Assembly: GCA_016777225.1 (NCBI GenBank)
Contig: JADHRW010000001.1
Span: 1 to 64,000, forward strand
DNA: 64,000 nt
Reading direction: 5' to 3'
Source of the DNA: Candidatus Thalassarchaeum sp.
GTDB lineage: Archaea; Thermoplasmatota; Poseidoniia; Poseidoniales; Thalassarchaeaceae
Below, in pieces: positions 17,704-27,517 of the stretch. The notes beneath the pieces were generated by a model. The model did no database searches and had not been told where the DNA came from. It saw only the letters and a list, made by a program, of their open reading frames with translations. Each line of letters starts with the position of its first letter. Positions within the stretch are counted from its first letter, which is position 1. Position numbers and translations under genes: made by a program.

Positions 17704-19257
17704 TTATTCAATCCATGAATATTTTCTCTGGCCTTCCAGAACATCAACTCCACCGACTGATAGTAATGCAAATTCTTTTTTAGGCGGAACAACCGATTCT
17801 TTCTGAGAACCACGATGAAGAGATTCATAAATTTCTTTATTGATAGGATGCCTTTCAGTAAGGCGATTAAATAGATTAAATTCCGTAGCAACATCTTTCC
17901 ATTCAGATTGTACTATTCCTTCAAACACTTTTGCTTTAGCACCTGAACCATAACCACAAAGACCAATTCTTTCACCAATCATCACTTCATCATCTAAGAA
18001 GTCAGATTCAATGGTAGACATTAATGCTAGAAAAATAGACCCAGTATATTGATTACCCACTAAACTTGAAGCACGTTGAGCTTTTTCGATTCTTGCCTCT
18101 ACAAATTCCTTAAACAATGGAGTCTTAGAAATTAACCGTCTATATTGATCATTTGCTTTCTCAAACTCTTCATATCCATCTACTGTGTCTTCAAAGTTTT
18201 CAGGGAGAGGTTCTTCGCCTATTTCTTTGATTATATCATCCCATAAAGGTAGATGTCGTCTATCATGACGGAATACATCAGGGAACATTCTCTTACCTTG
18301 AAATGCGTAGGGCAAATGTACAATTATTCTCTTCCACTGATTGGTAAGAATCTCGTCATTCTCAGGATTATACCGACCTGAACGTATTGCTTCCACTCTA
18401 AAATTGATGAATGCTTGCTTTACAGACTCAGAATAACATCGATTTGAGAATTGACCATCAAATACAGGTGTATCTTTATGAATTTTCAATGTTTTAGATT
18501 CGAATAAGATATTATCCTTAAGTGAAGAAAGAGGTAACACATCAAGAATTCTTTCAACTAAGCCAGCTTTTCTTGGTTTTTCTCCGGCCTCTTCGGCTAA
18601 ATCTAAGACATTTTCAACAACTGTTTTCATATCAACTTCTCTTCTTGGTTTGAAAAAATCATGTACCGGCATTGTAGATACACCCCAATTGTCAGGAATA
18701 ACGATTAATCGAGGATTATGGCGAATTAGAATTGCTCCTCCGCCCGCCCCTTGAGTATATTCACCCGATGACTCAAGGTCATATTTGGCATTATCAGCAA
18801 AAACTACTATCCCCATCCTATCTTGTGATTCACCACCTCTTGCTACCCAATCGAGAGTATTATGCATTGCATCAACCGCACCAATGCAAGCGAAGGTCAA
18901 ATCTACAACATCACAATGTCTGAAACAATCCAATCCATATTCGCCTTGGTACCTTTGCTCTAGCATATCCATGATATACGTAGCAGTAGGTTTTGCTCCA
19001 TCAAGTGCTGATTCAGTCCCAAGATAAATTCTACCAATTTTATTTGGATCAAGATTATTTCTATCAATTAAACGAGCGCAAGCATTAGCACCCATAGTTG
19101 CAGTATCTTCATGAACATCAGGGATCGCCATTGCTTTCAGACCTAGCCCTCGATTTAATTTACCAAAATCCGCACCACGGAATTTTGCAAAATCTTCCAT
19201 ATCGAAATATAATTTCGGGAAATGTATCGCTATATCGTCGATTCCTACCTCTGTCAT
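17704..19257 (-). CDS. hydroxymethylglutaryl-CoA synthase
   Basis: The enzyme condenses acetyl-CoA with acetoacetyl-CoA to HMG-CoA, the entry to the mevalonate pathway for archaeal lipids. Visible features are the catalytic Glu in GTESALDG (about 82), the nucleophile Cys in FACIGAVDAMHN (about 124), GEYTQGAGGGAILI, the His in HLPYAFQGKRM, and a late GYGSGAKAKVFEG. At about 517 residues it is much longer than the roughly 350-residue archaeal form and nearer the eukaryotic/bacterial size. The extra length lies mainly between residues 200 and 300 and after 360. The start is the ATG at 19257 (MTEVGIDDIA), not the longer ORF start. Confidence 0.88.
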   Translation of the reverse strand: MTEVGIDDIAIHFPKLYFDMEDFAKFRGADFGKLNRGLGLKAMAIPDVHEDTATMGANACARLIDRNNLDPNKIGRIYLGTESALDGAKPTATYIMDMLEQRYQGEYGLDCFRHCDVVDLTFACIGAVDAMHNTLDWVARGGESQDRMGIVVFADNAKYDLESSGEYTQGAGGGAILIRHNPRLIVIPDNWGVSTMPVHDFFKPRREVDMKTVVENVLDLAEEAGEKPRKAGLVERILDVLPLSSLKDNILFESKTLKIHKDTPVFDGQFSNRCYSESVKQAFINFRVEAIRSGRYNPENDEILTNQWKRIIVHLPYAFQGKRMFPDVFRHDRRHLPLWDDIIKEIGEEPLPENFEDTVDGYEEFEKANDQYRRLISKTPLFKEFVEARIEKAQRASSLVGNQYTGSIFLALMSTIESDFLDDEVMIGERIGLCGYGSGAKAKVFEGIVQSEWKDVATEFNLFNRLTERHPINKEIYESLHRGSQKESVVPPKKEFALLSVGGVDVLEGQRKYSWIE

Positions 19258-19342
19258 ACAACTCCTCGAACCTTGTCGCAAAGAAAGATAGTTATCATAC
19301 CTACTATGAAATTAGGTTCAAGCAGTCAATTATCAAAACGCA

Positions 19343-20461
19343 TTACTGCGAGCCGGTGATTAAATTCATGGTATCTAATAAGTCCGATTTGTCCGAAAAA
19401 TACATAGAAATCGGAGTTAAAATTTCTTGTAAACCTCTGGAAATTGCCATTTTAGCATCAAATGGATGCACTTCGCCATCATTAATTGCAGAAATAAATG
19501 TCTCAATATTATGCCATTCAGATGGTTTGCCAAATTCTGGCTTAGGTTCTACTACCAGTTTACCTAATCTTGGAAACAAAACATATTTTGCAATTTCATA
19601 TATTGCAGAGTTATCATTACCCACTTCTAAGAATGCTTTACGTAATTTCTTATCTAATTTTTTTGGAGTATCATGCAATAATATAGCGTTATTAGGGTCT
19701 GATTTAGACATCTTATGATCATAAGAATCCATTCGCCCGCCTGCACCTTTTAATCCTGACAACATTGGAGTATGAATACATGTAGCTTTAACCCATTTAT
19801 TTCTATCTGCAACCTCTCTCATGTACATATGTGCCTTTCTTTGGTCCATGCCACCCAATGCTATATCAATTTGTAATTCAAATATATCTGCTGATTGTAA
19901 AGCAGGATAAAAGAAAGCAGATAAATCATGATCGGAAGAATCTTCATCTCTTCCCATAATGCTGAATGTTCTTCGTACTCGAGATAAACTCATATTTTTA
20001 GAACATCTTAACACTCTCTCCCAATATTTCCCAGAATCCATCATTTCGGAAGCTCGTATGAATCTAATTTCACCTGGTCCTGAACCTTCTTTAGGGTGGC
20101 CTAGTAAAACTCTGAATACCTCTGACATATAGTCCGCTGCTAAGGAAATCTTCTCCATATCTCTAGAAAATTTATCATTAACCCAAGCGTGCCAATCGGC
20201 CAATAAAACAGTAATATTCACGCCCTCATCTAGCATTTTCTGCATAGTTTCAGCGAGTATCATCCAACCTAAATGTGCTTTTCCACTTGGTTCAAGACCA
20301 ATGTACGCATTCAATTGATTGTCGCCTGAATGACTTTTTTCGCCAGAGATAATCTTTGCAACATGATTGAGGCCGATAATCTCTTCGCAACTACTGAACA
20401 TTCTCTCTATCTTGTCGCGCCCCTCTTCGTTAAGAAGTGAAAGAGGGTCAGGATTACTCAT
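19343..20461 (-). CDS. tyrS: tyrosyl-tRNA synthetase, archaeal type
   Basis: This class I synthetase joins tyrosine to tRNA-Tyr. The HIGH-like motif is PSGKAHLGW after AYIGLEP. LLADWHAWVNDK matches the archaeal/eukaryotic TyrRS, as does FELQIDIALGGMDQRKAHM in the tyrosine pocket. The signature loop is YDHKMSKSDPNNAILL. The 372-residue length and lack of an S4 domain also indicate the archaeal form. It is preceded by a small gene on the same strand with a 15-bp gap, so the two probably form an operon. Confidence 0.92.
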   Translation of the reverse strand: MSNPDPLSLLNEEGRDKIERMFSSCEEIIGLNHVAKIISGEKSHSGDNQLNAYIGLEPSGKAHLGWMILAETMQKMLDEGVNITVLLADWHAWVNDKFSRDMEKISLAADYMSEVFRVLLGHPKEGSGPGEIRFIRASEMMDSGKYWERVLRCSKNMSLSRVRRTFSIMGRDEDSSDHDLSAFFYPALQSADIFELQIDIALGGMDQRKAHMYMREVADRNKWVKATCIHTPMLSGLKGAGGRMDSYDHKMSKSDPNNAILLHDTPKKLDKKLRKAFLEVGNDNSAIYEIAKYVLFPRLGKLVVEPKPEFGKPSEWHNIETFISAINDGEVHPFDAKMAISRGLQEILTPISMYFSDKSDLLDTMNLITGSQ

Positions 20462-20476
20462 CTAATCACCTTTTAT

Positions 20477-20992
20477 TTATTTGAATAACTTGTCCAGTTT
20501 CTCACCACGGCCAGCAGCCCTAGTGTTTTCGCCCTGTTCTAATGCGGACTCAATTTCTTGAATTAAGGACTCAGCTTGTTCTTTCTTTTCAGAAGAAACG
20601 TTTGAAGACATCTTCATAAAATGGCGAGCTGCATTAACTGCTGACTTCGCTTTAGAGGCTTTTTTACCCCATTCCTTGGCTTTGTCGCCGCGCTGCTTTG
20701 AGTTATATCCAGTTGCTTCATCTAAAAATTGAGTCCATCTACGACGACTATCTTGAGCTATTTTCATTGCTTCAGGATCATCAAAATTAGGTGGAACATT
20801 CTTAACATCAATTACTAACGCACCGTTTTCTGAAAAATATGCTTTAATTGAAACCATTATATCGTGAGAGCCGGAAAAAGAGGTTTCACCCTCGGCCTCT
20901 ACATTATCAAAATATTTCTTACCCAATACCGATAATCCACCATCTGCCATAATTTGTTTCATCAATCCTCGCTTAACGTCGAATCTCTCCAT
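20477..20992 (-). CDS. conserved-looking archaeal protein of unknown function (171 aa)
   Basis: The N-terminal 100 residues look like an alpha-beta domain (MERFDVKRGLMKQIMADGG, ALVIDVKNVPPNFDDPEAM). The C-terminal 70 residues are a Lys/Ala-rich helical region with coiled-coil character (KAKEWGKKASKAKSAVNAARHF). It may belong to a small archaeal DUF family, but I cannot name it safely. It is directly upstream of tyrS on the same strand and is likely co-transcribed. No membrane segments or signal are seen, so it is cytoplasmic. Confidence 0.6.
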   Translation of the reverse strand: MERFDVKRGLMKQIMADGGLSVLGKKYFDNVEAEGETSFSGSHDIMVSIKAYFSENGALVIDVKNVPPNFDDPEAMKIAQDSRRRWTQFLDEATGYNSKQRGDKAKEWGKKASKAKSAVNAARHFMKMSSNVSSEKKEQAESLIQEIESALEQGENTRAAGRGEKLDKLFK

Positions 20993-21093
20993 AAGTCATC
21001 CGCGCACTAATTGCTTATTCAATACTACGAGAGAAGGATAACATCTGAAGGCATATTAAACAGGGCTAAACCTATGTCCGTATTCGGCCTACT

Positions 21094-22308
21094 ATGGGTG
21101 TGAGAGTGGCGGTACTGATTGTAGTAATGATGATGACAGTATTAGTATCACCGATAGTTAGTGCAGAATCTGCTGTAGAATTAGATTCAATAATAATTCT
21201 TGACGATGATGATCTAGGAATTCAAGGGATAGCAGAAAATCCAGAAGGAAGTAGAATTTTGATTTATGGCGAGGATGGTTATGCAGAAATTATATTTGCT
21301 CAAAGACCTGAAATTCAAATACCTCTCTCTGCAACAGATAAACAAACAATGAGAGGGGCAGATTGGCATCCAGGAGGAGGTACTGCTTTCTTAGTCGGTG
21401 ATGAAGGGATGATTTTGCGTTATGCATCAGATGACTACTCTCTTACACAAGCTGGTGAACAACTAAACTTTGGACAAACGCAATTGAATGCAGTTGCATG
21501 GAATACTGCTGGCTCATGGGCATATGTAGGAGGAGATGATGGATGGCTATGGCGTATCAGAGCTCAGGGTGATGGAGGGCTTGAAACTCACCTCATTGAA
21601 GGTAGAGGTGAAGGAGACGTCACTAGCATTGATTGTCACGATGAACTCATGCTATGTGTAATCTCATCATCTACAGATGGTATTGGAATAATTGATAGAG
21701 ATCATGTTCTAACTTGGATAGGTGGAAATTTCTATCCCTGGACCAGCGTGATTTGTCCTACCAGTTATGTGCAATACTGCACATCTGTATCTAGTGATTT
21801 ACAAATAGGGATGATTAGACTTCATACAGAAGGCGCTTTACAGAGTGAATTATCTGTTAGTGACATAAAAGGAGTCGATGGGAAATTTATGCAATTAAGT
21901 CATCAAGAAGAGGCTAGGTCATTGATTATTGTTGCACCATTTTCTCTATTAGAGCATAATATAGAAACAAACTCAACATATCCTTGGTTGGATAATGATG
22001 ATGCTATAAATTTTGATGCTACAATATCTGGTGAACGAATAATAGGAACATGGGATACTGGAAAAGATAGTGGATGGATAATTACAAGTCGAGGTACAAT
22101 GATTGAGTTTCATTCAACTGAAGAATCGAGAGGGATTGGACTTGTCCTCGGAGGAATTGTTGGATTCTTAATACCACTAACGATTTTTATGCTACTATTA
22201 ACTTTAGTATATACAGCATCGCCTAAAATGCAACATTGGATGACTATGAAATTCGGTAATGAGCAAGAGAAAATAGATGCTAAAAGGAAAGTACGAAGGA
22301 AAAGATAG
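21094..22308 (+). CDS. exported beta-propeller protein with C-terminal membrane anchor
   Basis: A signal peptide (residues 3-24, ending PIVSAES) is followed by WD40/YVTN-like repeats: GADWHPGGGTAFLVGDEGMILRY, NAVAWNTAGSWAYVGGDDGWLWRI and similar strands. A transmembrane helix at about 350-372 (LVLGGIVGFLIPLTIFMLLLTL) and a basic cytoplasmic tail (DAKRKVRRKR) follow. The propeller thus faces outside. Its ligand is unknown. It stands alone, upstream of the acyl-CoA dehydrogenase on the same strand. Confidence 0.7.
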   Translation: MGVRVAVLIVVMMMTVLVSPIVSAESAVELDSIIILDDDDLGIQGIAENPEGSRILIYGEDGYAEIIFAQRPEIQIPLSATDKQTMRGADWHPGGGTAFLVGDEGMILRYASDDYSLTQAGEQLNFGQTQLNAVAWNTAGSWAYVGGDDGWLWRIRAQGDGGLETHLIEGRGEGDVTSIDCHDELMLCVISSSTDGIGIIDRDHVLTWIGGNFYPWTSVICPTSYVQYCTSVSSDLQIGMIRLHTEGALQSELSVSDIKGVDGKFMQLSHQEEARSLIIVAPFSLLEHNIETNSTYPWLDNDDAINFDATISGERIIGTWDTGKDSGWIITSRGTMIEFHSTEESRGIGLVLGGIVGFLIPLTIFMLLLTLVYTASPKMQHWMTMKFGNEQEKIDAKRKVRRKR

Positions 22309-22373
22309 TCCCTTGAATCTAAGGGTCTAATTAGTAACATTCATTTGGCCCCTAATATTGCCCATGAATGATA

Positions 22374-23549
22374 ACTATGGCATATGAGGCATTAGACTTC
22401 TACGATGTTGACTCACTATTGAGTGAAGAAGAGAGAATGGTTCGCGATATGGTTCGCGATTGGGTTGATGAAGAAGTCATACCAAATATTGAAAATGCGT
22501 GTAGAGAAGGGGTTTTCCCTGATGAATGGAGAGTCGCTTTGGGAGAAATGGGAGTTCTTGGAGCACCGCTCAAGGGATATGGATGCCCTGGTCTTTCATA
22601 CACTGCTTACGGAGTAATTTGTAGAGAACTGGAAAGAGGAGACAGTGGATTAAGATCTTTTGCAAGTGTGCAAGGATCTTTGGCAATGTATCCTATCTGG
22701 GATTTTGGTAGTGAAGAACAAAAAAATTATTATCTTCCAAAAATGGCTAGTGGCGAATGGATCGGTTGTTTCGGATTAACTGAACCAGATTATGGTTCAA
22801 ATCCTGGAGATATGATAACTAAAGCTGAAGATAAAGGAGATCATTATCTATTAAATGGAGCTAAAATGTGGATTACAAATGGAACCATAGCTGAAGTTGC
22901 GGTAGTTTGGGCGAAATTAGACGGTGTGATTCGTGGATTCATTGTTGAGAAAAATGACCCTGGATTTTCAGCTCCTGAAATGAAAGGTAAACACTCACTA
23001 AAGGCTAGTGTCACAAGTGAACTGGTATTCCAAGATTGTAAGATTCCTAAAGATCGTATGCTTCCAGGAGTCAAAGGATTGAGAGGCCCATTTTCCTGTC
23101 TAAATAATGCAAGATTTGGAATATCATGGGGTGCTCTTGGTTCGGCTCAAGCCTGTTTTGATTCTGCCAAAGACTATGCTATGAGTAGAATACAATTTAA
23201 TCATCCTATAGCATCTTACCAACTTGTTCAAAATAAATTAGCTTGGATGCTTAGGGAAATTACAAAAGGTCAGTTATTGGCTTATCACTTAGGCCAGAAG
23301 AAAGATGCTGGTGTATGGATACCTGAACATATTTCTCTTGCTAAAATGAATAATGTAGATATTGCCCTAGAAATTGCTAGAGTTGCTAGAGACATCCATG
23401 GTGCTAATGGAATTCTTGACGAGTACCCAATCATGAGACATATGGCAAATCTAGAATCTGTAAAAACTTACGAAGGAACACATGACATACATAATTTGAT
23501 TATTGGCAGACATATTACTGGGATTCAAGCATTCACGAGAGAAGCATAA
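22374..23549 (+). CDS. acyl-CoA dehydrogenase, glutaryl-CoA dehydrogenase-like
   Basis: The sequence resembles glutaryl-CoA dehydrogenases: RSFASVQGSLAMYPI, GSEEQKNYYLPKMASGEWIGCFGLTEPDYGS split across the flavin domain, and the catalytic Glu in TYEGTHDIHNLIIGR. That subgroup oxidises and decarboxylates glutaryl-CoA to crotonyl-CoA, in lysine and tryptophan breakdown. The Arg near the substrate cannot be assigned by eye, so a short-chain dehydrogenase is an alternative. It lies 64 bp upstream of etfB, which with etfA supplies its electron acceptor. The start could be the first ATG at 22368 or the one at 22374 (MAYEALDF). Confidence 0.82.
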   Translation, partial: TMAYEALDFYDVDSLLSEEERMVRDMVRDWVDEEVIPNIENACREGVFPDEWRVALGEMGVLGAPLKGYGCPGLSYTAYGVICRELERGDSGLRSFASVQGSLAMYPIWDFGSEEQKNYYLPKMASGEWIGCFGLTEPDYGSNPGDMITKAEDKGDHYLLNGAKMWITNGTIAEVAVVWAKLDGVIRGFIVEKNDPGFSAPEMKGKHSLKASVTSELVFQDCKIPKDRMLPGVKGLRGPFSCLNNARFGISWGALGSAQACFDSAKDYAMSRIQFNHPIASYQLVQNKLAWMLREITKGQLLAYHLGQKKDAGVWIPEHISLAKMNNVDIALEIARVARDIHGANGILDEYPIMRHMANLESVKTYEGTHDIHNLIIGRHITGIQAFTREA

Positions 23550-23613
23550 GACTAATTGACGATAAGTTAAATTAAAAGATGAAAAAACATTCGAAGTAAA
23601 TAGAGGGAAAATT

Positions 23614-24369
23614 ATGAATATTGCAGTACTACTAAAACAAGTTCCAGATACTACCGCCAAGATTATCATTTCTGAAGGGAAAGTTGATGAAAATTCAGTA
23701 AGCAAATGGTCTATGAGCCCATATGATGAATATGCTCTAGAATCTGGATTACAAATGAAAGATGCGAATAATGGACTACTGATTGCTATTACTTGTGGAC
23801 CAGATAGATCAAAGAAAATGTTAACCGATGCTGCCGCAGTAGGAGCAGATACTCTTATTCATATTTCTGATGAGGGAGTTAAAGATAGCACTCACACACA
23901 ACAACTTCTAGCGGCTGTTATTAAGAAATTTGATGCAAATGTGATACTTTGTGGCAAACAAGCCGCAGATACTAATGGCGGGTCAACAGGTCCAGGTGTT
24001 GCAGAAATACTCGATGCAGCATGTGTAACATTAGTCTCAGAAGTAAGTTTTACTGATGGAAAATACATTACCATGAGACCCAGCAATAATGGAACTGAAA
24101 AAGTATCTGTTGATGGAATAAGTGTTTTTGCTTTTGATAAAGGAACTACAGAACTCAGAAGACCCAATGTCAGAGGCATTATGATGGCAAAGAAGAAAGC
24201 TATTGAATCAATGACATCAACTGATTTAGGAGTGGATTTGAGTAGTTCAAATGTAACTTTAGATTCGCAAACACCCCCTCCTGAAAAAGCGGCGGGACAA
24301 AAATTCGATGGTGCTGAACATGTACCTACGGTAGTATCAAAACTACGTAATGAGGCGAATGTAATCTGA
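23614..24369 (+). CDS. etfB: electron transfer flavoprotein beta subunit
   Basis: EtfB binds AMP and pairs with EtfA to take electrons from acyl-CoA dehydrogenases. The N terminus MNIAVLLKQVPDTTAKI is typical. SPYDEYALESGLQMKD and ILCGKQAADTNGGSTGPGVAE match the nucleotide-binding core. The 251-residue length is normal. The stop is followed within ten bases by etfA, with an SD GAGGTGA over the junction, so the pair is translated from one mRNA. Confidence 0.93.
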   Translation: MNIAVLLKQVPDTTAKIIISEGKVDENSVSKWSMSPYDEYALESGLQMKDANNGLLIAITCGPDRSKKMLTDAAAVGADTLIHISDEGVKDSTHTQQLLAAVIKKFDANVILCGKQAADTNGGSTGPGVAEILDAACVTLVSEVSFTDGKYITMRPSNNGTEKVSVDGISVFAFDKGTTELRRPNVRGIMMAKKKAIESMTSTDLGVDLSSSNVTLDSQTPPPEKAAGQKFDGAEHVPTVVSKLRNEANVI

Positions 24370-24379
24370 GGTGAATAAA

Positions 24380-25300
24380 ATGAGTTTTACAATAATAGCA
24401 GAAACAAATGGTGATACTCTTCACCCAACAACATATCAGTTGATCGGCGCTGCATCTAGCGTAGGTTCGAAGTCGATAGTAATCTGTCCTAATGGAAGGG
24501 CTGCATCTGAGGCATCGGAAATAAATGGGGTGGAAAAAGTAATTTCAGTAGTTGGAGATTGCTTTGATATCTTTGATGGAGGAGCTTGGAGTGCTGCATT
24601 AAATTCTGTTTGTGAAGGGAAAATTCTAATTTCCGCATCACCTAATGGAAGAGAAATTGCAGCAAGACTTGCGGCTAAGAGAGGTATACCAGTTATCCAA
24701 GATATTGTATCTATTTCAGAAGGTCTGACAGTTGAAAGACCAATATATTCAGGAAAGGCTGTTGAAACATTAACAATCTCAGGTGATGCAGTAATCACAT
24801 TGAGACCAAATGCCTTTGATGCTGCTGAATCAGGCGGCAATGCACCGATTAATACGGTAAATCAGTCAGCAGATATAAAAATATCAATCCAAGAGGCAAT
24901 TAACAAAGCAAGTGAACGATTAGATGTCACAGAAGCTGATATAATTATATCTGGAGGCAGAGGCATGGGATCAATAGATAATTTCACTCATCTTGAAAAT
25001 ATTGCAGACATAGTTGGAGCAGCGGTAGGCGCTAGTAGAGCAGTCGTTGATGAATGGGGTATGCCTCATAGAATGCAAGTAGGACAAACTGGAAAAACAG
25101 TAACACCTTCATTATATATTGCAGTAGGTATATCTGGAGCCATTCAACACCTTGCAGGTATGAGATCTAGCAAATATATTCTAGCAATAAACAAGGACCC
25201 TGATGCACCTATATTCGGAGTTGCAGATTATGGTATTGTTGCAACTTGGGAAGAAGCAATCCCTGCTTTGAAATCAGCACTTTCTGCATTAGAATCCTAA
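24380..25300 (+). CDS. etfA: electron transfer flavoprotein alpha subunit
   Basis: The C-terminal FAD-binding domain is clear: IISGGRGMGSIDNF, SRAVVDEWGMPHRMQVGQTGKTVTP (in pieces), YIAVGISGAIQHLAGM and INKDPDAPIF. The N-terminal domain resembles EtfB. The ATG at 24380 follows the SD GAGGTGA and is preferred over the GTG at 24371 given by the ORF track. No extra ferredoxin domain is present, so this is the ordinary rather than bifurcating-complex architecture. A T7 tract follows the stop. Confidence 0.93.
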   Translation: MSFTIIAETNGDTLHPTTYQLIGAASSVGSKSIVICPNGRAASEASEINGVEKVISVVGDCFDIFDGGAWSAALNSVCEGKILISASPNGREIAARLAAKRGIPVIQDIVSISEGLTVERPIYSGKAVETLTISGDAVITLRPNAFDAAESGGNAPINTVNQSADIKISIQEAINKASERLDVTEADIIISGGRGMGSIDNFTHLENIADIVGAAVGASRAVVDEWGMPHRMQVGQTGKTVTPSLYIAVGISGAIQHLAGMRSSKYILAINKDPDAPIFGVADYGIVATWEEAIPALKSALSALES

Positions 25301-25307
25301 TTTTTTT
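25301..25307 (+). terminator. T-tract terminator after etfA
   Basis: Seven T residues follow the etfA stop codon directly, fitting an archaeal oligo-U termination signal for the acyl-CoA dehydrogenase-etfBA unit. Confidence 0.5.
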
Positions 25308-25345
25308 GCAATGCGTTGAAATTAAAAAACTCTTTCGCATAACTT

Positions 25346-25984
25346 ATGGGTAGCAACATGTTTGAAGAAAAAAATGTCCGCATAGCCATTTTTTCTGCAA
25401 TGATTATTGGAATACTAATCGGTCTCAGTGTTGCAGATATTGTCTTTGATGACTATCAAACAGGACTATCAGATTCAGATGATGATGGAGTTCCAGATCA
25501 CTCGGATTTAGAACCCAATGGAGATGCAGGGCTAAGATTTACACTAGTAGAAGTGATTCATCCTGAATTAACTGAAGAAACAAATGTCACAATAATCCTT
25601 GGATATAATGATAATGGTGACGGAGAAGGAATGTTGAATGGACAAGTTTGTGCCCTAAATATGACAATTACTGAAAATACATCATTCACAATACCGTCAC
25701 ATTATTGTGTATTTCAAGTCGCGGATTATGCGCTCCGTTCTGTATCTTTTGAATATCGAATGTTTGAACAGGAATTAATAAATCATGAAATAATCACACA
25801 AAAATGGGATATTTTCTCAGAAGCTAATGACGAATATCCTTGGGGTACTAATACAACAGTAAATCCTGCCTTTTTGGCAGTAGGAAGCACCATACTGTTA
25901 GATGGGATGTCAGATGATGATTCATGGGAAAACAATGCAAGAGTCATCTGGTATACAACTAAAGTACAAATTTATGCAGATTAG
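25346..25984 (+). CDS. exported single-pass protein with a calcium-type repeat
   Basis: An N-terminal membrane helix (about 14-32, IAIFSAMIIGILIGLSVADI) is followed by SDSDDDGVPDHSDLEPNGDAG, one to two TSP3-like calcium loops. The remainder is beta-rich, with several candidate N-glycosylation sequons (NVT, NMT, NTS, NTT). It is probably a surface protein held by an uncleaved signal anchor. No family is recognised. Its stop overlaps that of the convergent propeller-PKD gene by four bases. Confidence 0.6.
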   Translation: MGSNMFEEKNVRIAIFSAMIIGILIGLSVADIVFDDYQTGLSDSDDDGVPDHSDLEPNGDAGLRFTLVEVIHPELTEETNVTIILGYNDNGDGEGMLNGQVCALNMTITENTSFTIPSHYCVFQVADYALRSVSFEYRMFEQELINHEIITQKWDIFSEANDEYPWGTNTTVNPAFLAVGSTILLDGMSDDDSWENNARVIWYTTKVQIYAD

Positions 25985-27489
25985 GTTATTTGTATAGTCA
26001 ATGTAGCCTTAGAAGAAGCACCTTTATCATCAAATACTGTTAAGAAAAATACATGAACACCTCTTGAGAGTTTTACTTTGACTTGAGAATTCTCAGAAAT
26101 TATTTTTCCTTGCTCATTTTCCCATGACCAATTCTTTATGAAACCATCAGGGTCGTAAGATTTACTACCATCAAGTAGAACTATTGCATTACCTTCATTA
26201 TCGGAAGATATGGTTTTATCTTCACCTACATCTACTATTGGTGGCAGATTTAGTGACTTAGCAGAATTAGATAAATTTTCTAGTAAATCTATTTCAATAA
26301 CCGGTTCACCTACCTTGATTTCTAATTCTTCATCTAATGCATCAAAAATCTCTGAGGAGTTTATTGGCAATTCTGGCCTCTGAGATGATGCTTTTTCTTC
26401 GTCATCCGAGAGTGCTCCTGAAAATTCGTTAGAATCGGATGAACTATCGAAATTATCTATTGAGAAATCTGTTGATTTAATTTCGGAATCAGGATCTATG
26501 ATGTATATCGGGCACGGATCTCTATGTTTTTTATCATCACCCAAAACCGCAACTCTGGATGCACCTATTGGTGAAATATGCTCAACAATACCAATATGCT
26601 CAAGACTCCATATTACCCCTACATCTAAATCAACTCGGGCTATATCAAACCACGATGCCACCAGAATAGAATCATTCCAAATTAGTGTATTTGAGATAGG
26701 GTAGTTGAATTTAGCTAATAGTTTTTGATTATTAGATCCTATTACCAAATTTAATAATTCACCGTTGAAACAACCTAAAATGACTCCTTCAGATGTACTG
26801 CAAATAGAATTAACGAGACTTTCCATTTCACTAGTATGAATGATGCCTCTTCCAACACTCCAACATTCAACACGATTCTCAGGTCTGTCATCAATTATTA
26901 GCCCAAGTGAATTTCTGGCAACGACTAAAACATCTTTACGGAAGACCATACAAGAAATCGTTTCTATATCATCTAATGAAGCGGGAGAATCATGTAAAAT
27001 ATCTCCATTATTATTGAGTATTATCACCCCACCACTATCTAGAGCAACCGCCAAAAAAGTCCCTTCAAAGTTACTTGATATATGTGTCATCTGTCCGATT
27101 TCTTTTTCCCATAACAATTCACCAATGTGATTAAAACGATATAAAATACCAGATCCATCTGATACAAGAAAATCAGAACCTGATGCTATAAGAATTTCAC
27201 AACCAGAACTCAAATGGAGATTTTTGGGTGAATCAGAAATAATCGAGACCCCAGAAATGCTAGAACCGACTACTAGAGTATTTTCTAAATAAATCAGACC
27301 GATTACTTTCCCTTCGATTTGATGAGATTCAATTAATTCGCCTCCACTATTGAAAATAGATACAGATCCGTCATCATCACCGACAGCTAAACTTCCATTT
27401 GGCATAGAACAAGTTGAGGAAGGAATTCCACTATTTTCGACACTTTTGGCGATATCGATAGTAGGGTGCATGAATCTACTGAGCATCAA
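25981..27489 (-). CDS. beta-propeller protein with C-terminal PKD domain
   Basis: Residues 20-330 show repeated propeller blades with short G-x-ILxxDS strands (LAVGDDDGSVSIFNSGGEL, IGEVIGL-type units). An acidic linker follows (about 340-420), then a PKD domain: VDVGEDKTI, VLLDGSKSYDPDGFIKNWSWE and VFFLTVFDDKGASSKAT. PKD domains usually occur in surface proteins, yet no signal peptide is visible at the N terminus (MMLSRFMHPTIDIAKS). It may therefore be cytoplasmic, or use an unrecognised route. The binding partner is unknown. Confidence 0.7.
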   Translation of the reverse strand: MMLSRFMHPTIDIAKSVENSGIPSSTCSMPNGSLAVGDDDGSVSIFNSGGELIESHQIEGKVIGLIYLENTLVVGSSISGVSIISDSPKNLHLSSGCEILIASGSDFLVSDGSGILYRFNHIGELLWEKEIGQMTHISSNFEGTFLAVALDSGGVIILNNNGDILHDSPASLDDIETISCMVFRKDVLVVARNSLGLIIDDRPENRVECWSVGRGIIHTSEMESLVNSICSTSEGVILGCFNGELLNLVIGSNNQKLLAKFNYPISNTLIWNDSILVASWFDIARVDLDVGVIWSLEHIGIVEHISPIGASRVAVLGDDKKHRDPCPIYIIDPDSEIKSTDFSIDNFDSSSDSNEFSGALSDDEEKASSQRPELPINSSEIFDALDEELEIKVGEPVIEIDLLENLSNSAKSLNLPPIVDVGEDKTISSDNEGNAIVLLDGSKSYDPDGFIKNWSWENEQGKIISENSQVKVKLSRGVHVFFLTVFDDKGASSKATLTIQIT

Positions 27490-27517
27490 TACTCTTTCAT
27501 CCTAACTGGTGAATGCA

